A DNA stretch of 35,421 nucleotides from the NCBI GenBank assembly GCA_964500015.1, contig CAZCMN010000006.1, positions 1 to 35,421 of the forward strand, given 5' to 3'. The stretch's first letter is position 1, and each line of letters opens with the position of its first letter. The notes beneath the pieces are model-generated. The model saw nothing but the letters and a program-made list of their open reading frames with translations, ran no database searches and was not told the origin of the DNA. Position numbers and translations under genes: made by a program. Shown piece after piece: positions 15,222 through 22,766 of the stretch. Origin of the DNA: JAPLYB01 sp964500015 (GTDB taxonomy: Archaea; Nanobdellota; Nanobdellia; Pacearchaeales; UBA284).

Positions 15222-15317
15222 ATGGAAACGCTCGAAAATGAGAACATTTTCGGCGTCTCAGAAATACGGGGTATTTATGGAGACACAAGAAAAAGAAAAG
15301 CTGCAGGAATTGATTGA
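15222..15317 (+). other. Possible upstream ORF overlapping the aRF1 start, ending in TGA
   Basis: ATG 15222 lies about 25 bases after the TATA-like GTTTTAAATATGC (15191-15203), so it could be the leaderless start. It opens 31 codons (METLENENIFGVSE...) ending at TGA 15315-15317, 41 bases inside aRF1 and in a different frame. A uORF stopping at UGA could sense termination efficiency, as in bacterial RF2 control. A 31-codon frame is not rare by chance at this base composition, so this is a weak proposal. Confidence 0.25.
15228..15256 (+). repeat. Leader hairpin of aRF1, same type as the dispersed hairpins
   Basis: GAAAATG (15234-15240) and CATTTTC (15245-15251) pair perfectly with loop AGAA. 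Outer ACGC (15228-15231) and GCGT (15253-15256) can extend the stem. It lies 21-49 bases before ATG 15277, in the predicted leader. Confidence 0.6.
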
Positions 15318-16794
15318 CTTACTTTCAAGTTTCAGGGGAAGACATACTGAACTTGTGACTGTTTATGCTCCTGCTGGCTCTAACATAAATCAATTAGCTA
15401 ATCAACTTTCTTCAGAACAGAGCACTGCAATGAATATTAAAAGCAAGACAACAAGAACAAATGTCATTGATGCTCTTGAGAGAATTTTAAGACAATTAAA
15501 ATTACATCCAAAAATACCTGCTAATGGATTTGCTATATTTTGTGGAAATGTCTCAAAAAATGAAGGACAACAGAATATTCAATTGTGGGCTATTGAACCT
15601 CCACAAGAATTAAGGACTAAATTTTATAGATGTGACCAGGTTTTTGTTCTTGAACCATTAAAAGAGATGCTAAAAGCTACTGGAGTTTATGGTTTAATTG
15701 TCATGGATAGAAGAGAAGCTACAATTGGATTATTAGAAGGGAAAAATGTCACTAAATTAAAACATTTAACTTCAAATGTTCCTGGAAAATATAAAACTGG
15801 CGGACAATGTCTAGATCCTAGAAGTTGTATTCAACTAAAGAAAGGAGTTAAAAGTTTGTCAGAACTTAAAATTGGCGATGAAATTAGAACGTTAGACTTA
15901 AAATCAGATAAGGAAATACTTACAAAAGTTACAAATGTCTGGAAAAAGAAAAAGGAGGAATATGTTGAGATATGTGTGAATGATTGTTGGTCTGTAATTT
16001 CTTCTTTAAATCATCTTTTCTTTAAAGCAAGAGAAGATGAAAAAGTTATTGAGATTGCTGCAAAAGATTTGGTTGTTGGAAATCACCTAATTACATATTA
16101 TGACCATGGTCCGACTAAAGGAATAGATTGGATAGATATTACCAAGATAACAAAGCATAAAGATAAAATAGATTTAATAGATATAGAGACAGAATCTAAA
16201 AATTTTCTCGCAAATGGAATCTTAGTTCATAATTCAGCAGCTAGATTTGACAGATTAACAGATGAGATGGCAAAAGAATTTTATAGAAGAATTTCAGAAC
16301 ATGTTAAAGAGATTTTCTTGGATATGCCAAGATTAAAGGGTTTGTTTATAGGCGGACCAGGACCAACAAAAGAAGAATTTATTGTAGAAGGGCAGATTCC
16401 TCCTGATTTAAAGAAAAAAATTATTGCTGTTAAGGATCTTACTTATACAGATGAACAAGGATTAATGTTCTTAGTTGATGCTAGCAAAGATGATATTGCT
16501 TCAGAAGAAATTACTATAGAAAAAAAGATTTTAAAGGAATTTTTTGAGATGTTGGGGAAAAATCCTTCAAAAGTAGCATATGAAATAACTGCTGTTAAAA
16601 GAGCTTTAGAAATGGGAGCTGTCCAAAAATTAATTATCTCAACAAAAATTCCAAAAGAGATAGCTAAAGAGCTTGCTGCAAAAGCAGAAAGCATTTCTGC
16701 TGAAGTTTATTATGTTTCTGATGAAACAAATGAGGGTGTTCAGTTCAAGAATATTTCTGGACTTGGGGCTTTGTTGAGGTTTATTATTGGATAG
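15277..16794 (+). CDS. prf1: Peptide chain release factor aRF1 interrupted by a mini-intein at GGQ
   Basis: Archaeal class-1 release factor: recognises all three stop codons and triggers peptidyl-tRNA hydrolysis. I start at ATG 15277 (505 residues) because METQEKEKLQELIDLL aligns with the first helix of the family before GRHTELVTVY; the frame is open to 15238. NIKSKTTRTNV carries the NIKS stop-recognition motif. The catalytic GGQ is at residues 175-177 and is immediately followed by an intein (178-319); the sequence resumes SAARFDRLTDEM, the normal GGQSxxRFxRL continuation. The spliced exteins give 363 residues, somewhat short of the usual 400 or so. The rest of domains 2 and 3 (FIGGPGPTKEEF, LTYTDEQGL, ISGLGALLRF) is intact, so the gene should be functional after splicing. 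Confidence 0.95.
   Translation: METQEKEKLQELIDLLSSFRGRHTELVTVYAPAGSNINQLANQLSSEQSTAMNIKSKTTRTNVIDALERILRQLKLHPKIPANGFAIFCGNVSKNEGQQNIQLWAIEPPQELRTKFYRCDQVFVLEPLKEMLKATGVYGLIVMDRREATIGLLEGKNVTKLKHLTSNVPGKYKTGGQCLDPRSCIQLKKGVKSLSELKIGDEIRTLDLKSDKEILTKVTNVWKKKKEEYVEICVNDCWSVISSLNHLFFKAREDEKVIEIAAKDLVVGNHLITYYDHGPTKGIDWIDITKITKHKDKIDLIDIETESKNFLANGILVHNSAARFDRLTDEMAKEFYRRISEHVKEIFLDMPRLKGLFIGGPGPTKEEFIVEGQIPPDLKKKIIAVKDLTYTDEQGLMFLVDASKDDIASEEITIEKKILKEFFEMLGKNPSKVAYEITAVKRALEMGAVQKLIISTKIPKEIAKELAAKAESISAEVYYVSDETNEGVQFKNISGLGALLRFIIG
15808..16233 (+). mobile_element. Mini-intein (142 residues) inserted in the GGQ motif of aRF1
   Basis: It begins with nucleophile Cys1 (CLDPRSCIQL, block A) and continues SLSELKIGDEIRTLD. 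The block B region reads VISSLNHLFF, with the conserved His but Ser where Thr is usual. Block F is IDLIDIETESKNFLANG and block G is ILVHN, followed by Ser+1. These are complete Hint-domain splicing elements. At 142 residues there is no room for a homing endonuclease, so this is a minimal, probably immobile intein. It sits directly after Gln of GGQ, so the unspliced protein should be unable to terminate translation. Confidence 0.93.
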
Positions 16795-16796
16795 AA

Positions 16797-16880
16797 AACC
16801 CAGTACCTGTTAAATCCCCAAGTCGTAGGTGAGAGCGCAGGGTAGTCGAGGGCTGAAAGCCCGAAGAAGTTTTATTTTTC
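16797..16880 (+). terminator. GC-richer structured segment and probable terminator after aRF1
   Basis: The segment after the aRF1 stop is clearly richer in G and C than its surroundings. It ends with hairpin GGGCT / AGCCC (16850-16854, 16858-16862; loop GAA), then AAG and a T-rich run (16870-16879). It also contains GAGCGCAGGG, recalling the GCGCAG box of the dispersed elements. It may be a terminator or a small structured RNA; it does not fold as a tRNA. Confidence 0.4.
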
Positions 16881-16899
16881 CGCTGTTACAAAGATTTCT

Positions 16900-17310
16900 T
16901 TACTTCTTAAGAGATTTTTTGAAGTAATTTTTAATTCTTTTATGTATTTCGGAGGGATATAAAACTATTTTATTTAACTCAGAAATATTAATCCAATCTA
17001 ACCTATATTGATTTTCTGGCGAATTTTTTATTGCTTCTTCTCCGCCTAATTTTACTTCTCCTTCAAAATTAGAAGAAATATAATAATAACAATTTGAGAT
17101 ATCATCTCCGTATTCCCATAATAATTTATCAATATAAATCTCAATATTTGCTTCTTCTTTAACTTCTCTAATTGCAGCCTGTTTTGGAGTTTCACCTTTT
17201 TCAACAGTACCACCTGGAACCACATAACCTCCCTTATTATCTTTCTTACGATATAACAATAAAATTTTATCATTATTGACAACGAAAACTGCTGCACGAT
17301 TATAGCTCAT
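16900..17310 (-). CDS. Nudix hydrolase
   Basis: The 136-residue product carries the Nudix box GGTVEKGETPKQAAIREVKE (about residues 32-51), continued by EANI, matching G-x5-E-x7-R-E-U-x-E-E-x-G-U except that the last Gly is Asn. Upstream is RAAVFVVNNDKILLLYRKK and VVPGG, the usual first strands. It hydrolyses a nucleoside diphosphate linked to another moiety; the substrate cannot be told. A ribosome binding site GGAGG (17323-17327, minus strand) lies 12 bases before ATG 17310, rather far, and a TATA-like TATAGG/CCTATAAA sits at about 17330-17337. It is divergent from smc and convergent with aRF1. Confidence 0.85.
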   Translation of the reverse strand: MSYNRAAVFVVNNDKILLLYRKKDNKGGYVVPGGTVEKGETPKQAAIREVKEEANIEIYIDKLLWEYGDDISNCYYYISSNFEGEVKLGGEEAIKNSPENQYRLDWINISELNKIVLYPSEIHKRIKNYFKKSLKK

Positions 17311-17612
17311 AATAAAAAATAACCTCCAACCTATAAAAACTTTTGGACATCTTTATTTAAAAATTGGATTTAACATGATGGTATCATAAGTTTATTTAGG
17401 ATAATATGCTTAAGGCATGAATTATTCGCATAGAAAGCAAGATTGTTTAGAATCGCAATTTTAGATTCTTTTTATTAATACAATTCACTTACGAAATGCT
17501 TAAAAGTTTTGTTTTTCTAGTTTATTCATGAAAAATATAGGGATATATTTTTGTGATGCCGAAAAAGTTCTCTTTTTCGAGCATATTGATTTTAACTAAA
17601 AAACGAGGTAAT
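17311..17612. other. Divergent promoter region between Nudix and smc
   Basis: 302 bases without a gene. It holds the Nudix promoter at about 17330-17341. TATA-like candidates for smc lie at about 17497-17506 and 17541-17550. A hairpin element at 17557-17584 and a ribosome site for smc at 17604-17608 follow. The middle (17360-17480) shows nothing I can name. Confidence 0.4.
17555..17584 (+). repeat. Hairpin module in the smc leader (copy 7)
   Basis: TGCC, then GAAAAAG (17561-17567), loop TTCT, CTTTTTC (17572-17578), then GAGCAT. It is the same module as 25387-25414, with identical loop and flanks. It lies 29 bases before ATG 17613. Confidence 0.7.
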
Positions 17613-20513
17613 ATGACACACATAAAAAAACTAGTTATGCATGGATTTAAGTCATTTGCAAAACCAACTGAAATTATTTTTGATAAGGGTTTGAATTGCA
17701 TAGCAGGGCCAAACGGGTCTGGCAAGAGCAACATTCCCGATGCAATATGTTTTGTTTTAGGGAGATTGAGCATTAAAAGCATGAGAGCATCAAGGGCTGC
17801 TAAATTGATTTTTCATGGTGGAAAAGAAGGCAAGCCAGCACAATTTGCCAAAGTAAGCATGATTTTTGATAATTCTAATAAAGAATTTTCAATTGATAAG
17901 CCTGAAATTGAGATTTCTAGAATTGTCAAAAGAGATGGAAATTCTGTATATAAAATAAATGAAGAAACAAAAACAAGGCAGGAAGTTTTAGAATTATTGG
18001 GACAAGCTGGAATTGATCCAGATGGATTTAATATTATCTTACAAGGACAGATTGATTCCTTGATTAGGATGCCTCCAGAAGAAAAGAGGCAGATTATTGA
18101 GGAAATCTCAGGAATCTTAGTTTATGAGGTTAGAAAAGAAAAATCTTTAAGGGAACTGGAAAAAACAGAATCTGAATTAAAAGAAGTTAAAACTATCTTG
18201 AATGAAAGAAGGGCTTATCTATCTAATCTAGAAAAAGAGAGAGAACAGGCATTAAAATATGAACAATTACAGAAAGATATCAAAAGATACAAGGCTTCTA
18301 TTATAAATAAAAAAATGGATTCTGTCAAGAAAGACATTGATAGGATAAATAAAGATGTTTCTGAAAAAGAAAAACAAATTGAAAAATTAAAAAATATTTG
18401 CGAAGAAACAAAGAAGAAAACTCAAGAAAATAATGAAAAGATTTCCAAGATAGAAGAAGAAATTGAGAAAAAAACAGGAATTGAACAGGAACAACTAAGA
18501 GATAAAATCCTTGAATTGAAAACAGAGAGTGCCAGGCTGAATATGAACAAGGAACATATCAAAGACCAGTTAAATAATCTGGAAGTCAGAGAAAAAGGGA
18601 GCAACCAAGAAATTGAAAGACTTAAGGATGAAATTAAAGATCTTGAAAGCAAGTCAAGCATTAAGGTAACAACTAGCGAGAAAGCAAGATATGATTCAAC
18701 TAACCAAGAAATTGACAAAATTAAGCAAAAATTAGATGAGATAGAATTAAAAAAAGAGAGAAATAATCTGCATAAAAATGAAATTTCTAGAAAACAAGTT
18801 TTATTAGATGAAAGAATCAAACAAATTTCCCAGATTAAAGAAAGAATCAATTTAATTGAAAGAGAATTAGAATCAAACCCCAAGTTAAAGAAAAATGATG
18901 AGAATATCAAAGATAGGAAAGAGGAGCATCAAAAGAGTTTAGAAGTAGGCCAGATTAAGATTAAAGAACTTGAAAGAGAGATTATTAAGCTAGTAACGAG
19001 GAGAGATATTGAAAAAAGAGATGTTGAAGAAATTTTAAAATTAAGCCAATGTCCCAAATGCAAGCAAGTTGTAAGCAAAGAACATAAGGAAGATTTAATA
19101 AAACAGATTAAAAGTGTTTTAAAGAATATTGAAAAAGATATTGAAGACAAGTCTAAAAACAAAAAACAAATTGAAGATGAAATTGAAAAAATTTCTTTAG
19201 GAATCAAAAATTTTATTGTAAAACAACAAGAACTTGAAAAATTCTTTTATCAAGAGCAAGAAGAAAATAGAAAAAGAGAAGAACTTGAAAAATTAAAAAA
19301 TAATTATTCTGATTTTGAAGCTGAAATTTCTTCATTGAAAGAAGAAATTGAAAATCTTAAAAAAGAGATCTATGATTATAATGATTTAATCAAAAAAGGA
19401 TCTGAATTAAACGAAAAACTTGAGAAATTTAGAGAAGAATTAATTAAGATCAAGCTAAAGAAGCCAGTTGAATTAACTGAAAGAGATGTTAACATTGAAA
19501 TTGAGCTAAAAAGAAGGGAAATTGATCAAGCTGATAGGAATATGAAGCAGGCTAGAAGAGATTCTATTGAACTTGGCTTAAAACTAAAAGAGATAACTAA
19601 AGAATATGATATAAAGGGCAGGGAACTTGGGAAAAAAGAGCAGGAACAAGAGATTATCGAAAAGAGATTTAAGAAATTTTTAGAAGAAAAATCTAAACTT
19701 CAGAAAGAGATTCATGAATTTGAATCTGAAATCAATGAAAAACAGTTTAATAAGAATAATACTGAATCAGAGTTAAATGAGATTAAGATTGAAAAGGCAA
19801 GAATTGGTGCTTCTTTATCAAGTTTAGAAATAGAATTTCAAGGGTATCCTGGGCTAGAGTTGTTTGACAGGAGCTTAAATGAGCTTGAGTCTAGACTGAT
19901 AAGGTATGAAGAACAGTTTAAAGAATTGGGAAATGTCAATTTAAGAGCTTTAGAAGTTTATGACAGGATTAAAGAAGAATATGATCATATTAATGAGAAA
20001 GTTGTAAAATTAGAAGGAGAAAAAACTGAAATCTTGAAGATCATAACTGAAATAGACAAGAAAAAGAAAAAATCCTTTATGCAGACTTTAAATCAGATTA
20101 ATGAAAGTTTTGTCAAGAATTTCTCGATGTTAAGCAAAAAAGGAACAGCTTTCCTTGATTTAGAAAATAGGGAAAATCCTTTTGAAGGAGGCTTGAACAT
20201 TTTGATTAAGCTAGGAAAAGGCAAATATATGGAATCTGAGCTATTATCTGGGGGAGAAAAAGTCATTGTTGCTCTAGCTTTGATTTTTGCTATTCAGAAA
20301 TACAGGCCTTACAGCTTCTATATCTTTGATGAAATTGATGCTGCCTTAGATAAAGTCAATAGTGAAATTCTAACTAATTTAATCAAGGAAAACATAAAGA
20401 ATTCACAATACTTGATGGTGAGCCATAATGATGTTGTTATAAGTAATGCAGATATCTTGTATGGAACAAGCATGCAAGAAGGGATAACTAAAGTTTTCTC
20501 ATTAAGGGTATAA
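17613..20513 (+). CDS. smc: SMC-family ATPase with Rad50-like zinc hook in place of a hinge
   Basis: Chromosome structural-maintenance ATPase. I start at ATG 17613 (966 residues; ribosome site GAGGT 4 bases before) because MTHIKKLVMHGFKSFA is the canonical SMC opening; the frame is open to 17553. The head is SMC-type: Walker A GPNGSGKSNIPDAICFVLG, then KSMRA, and at the end ELLSGGEKVIVALALIFAIQ (signature), FYIFDEIDAALDK (Walker B, D-loop) and YLMVSHND. Two long Lys/Glu-rich coiled coils lie between. At the exact middle is SQCPKCKQVVSKEH (Cys480, Cys483), a C-x2-C hook as in Rad50. A folded hinge of 150-200 residues is absent, which accounts for the length (usual SMC about 1170). No scpA-like gene is adjacent. 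Walker A has Pro where Val/Ile is usual. Confidence 0.9.
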   Translation: MTHIKKLVMHGFKSFAKPTEIIFDKGLNCIAGPNGSGKSNIPDAICFVLGRLSIKSMRASRAAKLIFHGGKEGKPAQFAKVSMIFDNSNKEFSIDKPEIEISRIVKRDGNSVYKINEETKTRQEVLELLGQAGIDPDGFNIILQGQIDSLIRMPPEEKRQIIEEISGILVYEVRKEKSLRELEKTESELKEVKTILNERRAYLSNLEKEREQALKYEQLQKDIKRYKASIINKKMDSVKKDIDRINKDVSEKEKQIEKLKNICEETKKKTQENNEKISKIEEEIEKKTGIEQEQLRDKILELKTESARLNMNKEHIKDQLNNLEVREKGSNQEIERLKDEIKDLESKSSIKVTTSEKARYDSTNQEIDKIKQKLDEIELKKERNNLHKNEISRKQVLLDERIKQISQIKERINLIERELESNPKLKKNDENIKDRKEEHQKSLEVGQIKIKELEREIIKLVTRRDIEKRDVEEILKLSQCPKCKQVVSKEHKEDLIKQIKSVLKNIEKDIEDKSKNKKQIEDEIEKISLGIKNFIVKQQELEKFFYQEQEENRKREELEKLKNNYSDFEAEISSLKEEIENLKKEIYDYNDLIKKGSELNEKLEKFREELIKIKLKKPVELTERDVNIEIELKRREIDQADRNMKQARRDSIELGLKLKEITKEYDIKGRELGKKEQEQEIIEKRFKKFLEEKSKLQKEIHEFESEINEKQFNKNNTESELNEIKIEKARIGASLSSLEIEFQGYPGLELFDRSLNELESRLIRYEEQFKELGNVNLRALEVYDRIKEEYDHINEKVVKLEGEKTEILKIITEIDKKKKKSFMQTLNQINESFVKNFSMLSKKGTAFLDLENRENPFEGGLNILIKLGKGKYMESELLSGGEKVIVALALIFAIQKYRPYSFYIFDEIDAALDKVNSEILTNLIKENIKNSQYLMVSHNDVVISNADILYGTSMQEGITKVFSLRV

Positions 20514-20547
20514 AAATTTATAAACTAATACCTTCTATGTATGGTAT
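20514..20547 (+). promoter_or_regulatory. Promoter and operator-like site of the HTH_10 regulator
   Basis: TATA box ATTTATAAAC (20515-20524) lies about 26 bases before ATG 20546. Between them, ATACC (20528-20532) and GGTAT (20543-20547) are inverted, and CCTTCTATGTA (20531-20541) recurs in opposite orientation at 21224-21234 before the next gene. The site covers the predicted transcription start, fitting autoregulation. Confidence 0.5.
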
Positions 20548-21208
20548 GTGGTATCTAAAGTTTAAAGTAAAACATAGCGATTGTATTTATGCACCAGAGT
20601 TAGAGAGATTGAAGTTATCTATCTTTTTTTATCATATTGGCAGTTATGTGAGAAATGATTATATCTATACTTCTTCAATTCAGAAATTAGTTGGTGAAAG
20701 TAAAAAAATCCAAAAGTATATTCAATACCTCAAAAAACATGAAAAAATTGTTAAAATTGAAGCATATGGTGATGTTATATTTGTTTTAGCTAGGCATAAT
20801 AAAAATCTTACTTTGTATGAATCGATATACAACCCAATTTTATTATACCCCTCTCCAGCATATCTTGATAAAGAAGGCTATGAAGTTATCGAAGTTATGT
20901 GTTGGGATAGGAAGCCACTACAAGATTTAATCAAAGGATATGAAACAAACAGGACCACGGAGTATTTTTATGTATTATCTTTTATTGAAAAGAAAATGAA
21001 TGATTTTTATATATCCAAATTGCTTCCAAACCTACCAAGAAAACAAAAAGGAGCTATTAAACTAGCATTTAAGTTAGGATACTACAATTTTCCTAGAAAT
21101 GTAAATCTAGATAAGCTAGCAAAAATCTCAAAAGTTTCTAAACCTACATTCAGAGAAAACCTAAGAAAAGCTGAAGCAAAATTAATCCCAAAATTGATTT
21201 CTGAATAA
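20546..21208 (+). CDS. HTH_10 (bacterio-opsin activator type) transcriptional regulator
   Basis: I prefer ATG 20546 (220 residues, MWYLKFKVKHSDCIYAPE) because family members typically begin M-W-x-x-K-x-x-x-x-H-x-D-C and because it is at the expected leaderless start; an ATG at 20537 is in frame. The N-terminal 150 residues form a mixed alpha/beta sensing domain with no motif I can assign. The C-terminal part reads LPRKQKGAIKLAFKLGYYNF...VNLDKLAKISKVSKPTFREN LRKAE, the standard HTH_10 layout (LTxRQxxALxxAxxLGYF, then a helix-turn-helix). It follows smc by about 30 bases but has its own TATA box. Related 11-bp sites before it and before the downstream polyprenyl synthase suggest it controls itself and that gene. 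Confidence 0.85.
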   Translation: MWYLKFKVKHSDCIYAPELERLKLSIFFYHIGSYVRNDYIYTSSIQKLVGESKKIQKYIQYLKKHEKIVKIEAYGDVIFVLARHNKNLTLYESIYNPILLYPSPAYLDKEGYEVIEVMCWDRKPLQDLIKGYETNRTTEYFYVLSFIEKKMNDFYISKLLPNLPRKQKGAIKLAFKLGYYNFPRNVNLDKLAKISKVSKPTFRENLRKAEAKLIPKLISE

Positions 21209-21220
21209 TTCTATTAAAAA

Positions 21221-21250
21221 CCTTACATAGAAGGGTAAAATTTGATTAAT
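21221..21250 (+). promoter_or_regulatory. Second operator-like site, before the polyprenyl synthase
   Basis: TACATAGAAGG (21224-21234) is the exact reverse complement of 20531-20541, and the wider CCTTACATAGAAGG has CCTT/AAGG symmetry. An A/T-rich TATA candidate (about 21235-21245) follows directly, about 26-30 bases before ATG 21271, so a bound protein would sit at the BRE/TATA edge. Confidence 0.45.
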
Positions 21251-21270
21251 ATCCTAAGATAGTTTCTTTT

Positions 21271-22263
21271 ATGTTATCAAATAATAGCTACTTTGAAGTA
21301 ATGAAAGAAACCTCTGCAGAAGCAGATAAGTTAATCAGAACCCGTTTGGATGGAATTGTTGACGTAACAAGAACACTTCCAGAATCTAGATTAGGAAAAC
21401 CCCGATTGAGAGACTTGCTCGTTAGATTGGGATATGAACTTTCTGGAGGAAAAAATTGGAAGAAGATTATTCCAATTTGTGCGTCTTACGAACTTCTTAA
21501 TTGTTCAAGCTATGTAATAAATTGGATATTTGATGAAAAAGGCGGGCATAGAGAAAAAAATGAAATTAATGATCTAATTATTGGTGGATTTCAATTAAGA
21601 GAAGTCGCAGAACTATTACTGAGAGAGAATAGTTTAGAAGATGTTGTGGGGAGTGTGTCAAGAATTAATGAAGCAATTTATGTTGGACAAAATTTGGATT
21701 TGAATGTTTTAAGAGTAAGATATCTCACTAAGTTTAGAGTATTTGGGAACTTTGTTCATGTTTATAGGCAAAGATGTCACGGACTTTCTGGTGAATTTTA
21801 TGGACAATGTTTATTAAGCGGTTCAAAAATTTCTGGAAAAGAAATGACTGCCTTATATGGGGTCGGTGAAATTTTGGGTTCAGCATTACAAGCATCAAAT
21901 GATCTTGGGGATTTTGCACTTCCTAACAAAGCTATTGCAGTATCTGAAAAACCCTATAAGGACCAATTATCTGATTTGAAAAAAGGAAAATTAACGTTAC
22001 CAATTTATTTTTTAATAACCAAATCAGGAATGGAGTATGAAGACTTAACTACAAAAACTCCAGAAGAAATTGTTGGATTATTATTCTCTACTGGATCGTT
22101 TCAAGAATGTTATGATTATCTACAGAATGAAAGAAAGAAAGCAAAAGTCAGGTTACACAAATCCTTTGAAAAAAGTTATGCAAGAGACATGCTCTCCTCC
22201 GCATTGATTATTATTTCTTATAATAAATTTATCACAAATTTAAAAAGTGCTCAAAAAAAATAA
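21271..22263 (+). CDS. Divergent trans-polyprenyl diphosphate synthase homologue
   Basis: The 330-residue product has the polyprenyl synthase plan: GKPRLRDLLVRLGYELSGG (42-60, the G-K-x-R motif), a degenerate first Asp-rich region INWIFDEKGGHRE (83-95, where DDxxD...RR is usual), second region LQASNDLGDF (206-215, N-D-x-x-D) and SDLKKGKLTLPIYFL (234-248, D-x-x-x-G-K-x-T-L-P). The family condenses IPP with an allylic diphosphate to make the C20/C25 chains of archaeal lipids. The first motif keeps only Asp88 of three, so catalytic power or substrate may differ; a regulatory or non-elongating paralogue is possible. It is one base upstream of idi, so the isoprenoid context is firm. Confidence 0.75.
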   Translation: MLSNNSYFEVMKETSAEADKLIRTRLDGIVDVTRTLPESRLGKPRLRDLLVRLGYELSGGKNWKKIIPICASYELLNCSSYVINWIFDEKGGHREKNEINDLIIGGFQLREVAELLLRENSLEDVVGSVSRINEAIYVGQNLDLNVLRVRYLTKFRVFGNFVHVYRQRCHGLSGEFYGQCLLSGSKISGKEMTALYGVGEILGSALQASNDLGDFALPNKAIAVSEKPYKDQLSDLKKGKLTLPIYFLITKSGMEYEDLTTKTPEEIVGLLFSTGSFQECYDYLQNERKKAKVRLHKSFEKSYARDMLSSALIIISYNKFITNLKSAQKK

Positions 22264-22264
22264 A

Positions 22265-22762
22265 ATGGAAAAAATAATTGTTGTTGATGAAAATGATAAT
22301 GAACTTGGATTAAAAGAGAAGAGAGAATGTCATAAAATTAATGGAACTCTTCATAGAGCTATTACAGTTTTTATTTTTAATAATCAAGGACATCTTTTAA
22401 TAACAAGAAGAAACAAAAATAAAGAGCTTTGGCCAGAAATATGGGAAACTTCTTGCTCAACTCACGTTCATGAAAATGAAACATATAGTCAATCTGCAGA
22501 AAAGAGAATAAAACATGAATTGAATATATTCGGTAAATTAAGAATTCACTCTAAGTTTAGATATTCTGCACTTTTCAAGGATATTGGTTCAGAAAATGAA
22601 ATTTGTGTTTTATTGGTTGGACATTGGAATAAAAAGATTTGTCCAAATCTAGAAGAAATTTCTGAACATAAATGGATTTCTTTAAAGTGTTTAAAAGAAG
22701 AAATAAAAAATAATCCAGAACAATTTGCACCTTGGTTAAAAATTGCACTAAAAGAATATTGA
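22265..22762 (+). CDS. idi: Type I isopentenyl-diphosphate isomerase (Nudix fold)
   Basis: Interconverts IPP and DMAPP to supply the starter for prenyl chains. I start at ATG 22265 (165 residues, MEKIIVVDENDNELGLKEK); the open frame extends back into the previous gene without an ATG. Family features: GTLHRAITVFIFN, LLITRRNKNKELWPEIWETS, the Nudix-like helix AEKRIKHELNI, ENEICVLLVG (the Glu that matches the catalytic NE-x-C region of E. coli Idi) and FAPWLKIAL. The active-site cysteine normally two residues before a conserved His (C-x-H) appears one place earlier here (SCSTH), so the spacing is unusual. It overlaps the transcription unit of the polyprenyl synthase (1-base gap). A different Nudix activity cannot be excluded. 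Confidence 0.75.
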   Translation: MEKIIVVDENDNELGLKEKRECHKINGTLHRAITVFIFNNQGHLLITRRNKNKELWPEIWETSCSTHVHENETYSQSAEKRIKHELNIFGKLRIHSKFRYSALFKDIGSENEICVLLVGHWNKKICPNLEEISEHKWISLKCLKEEIKNNPEQFAPWLKIALKEY

Positions 22763-22766
22763 ACTT

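Noticed and set aside
15277..15320. Programmed +1 shift from the uORF into aRF1 at GAT TGA C
   Set aside because: The shift would bypass the helix METQEKEKLQELI that fits the aRF1 family start, and the joined sequence would not be helix-like. Direct initiation at 15277 is simpler.
16797..16880. tRNA-like or C/D-box RNA in the GC-rich segment
   Set aside because: No T-arm consensus or acceptor stem can be drawn, and the only CTGA lies inside a hairpin without a matching C box.
17553..17612. Upstream ATG as start of smc
   Set aside because: The extra 20 residues are encoded by the hairpin module and do not belong to the SMC family; ATG 17613 has a ribosome site and the canonical first residues.
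18422..19207. Two long minus-strand frames inside smc
   Set aside because: They are shadows of the Lys/Glu-rich coiled coil, giving Ser/Leu/Phe-rich nonsense with no start signals.
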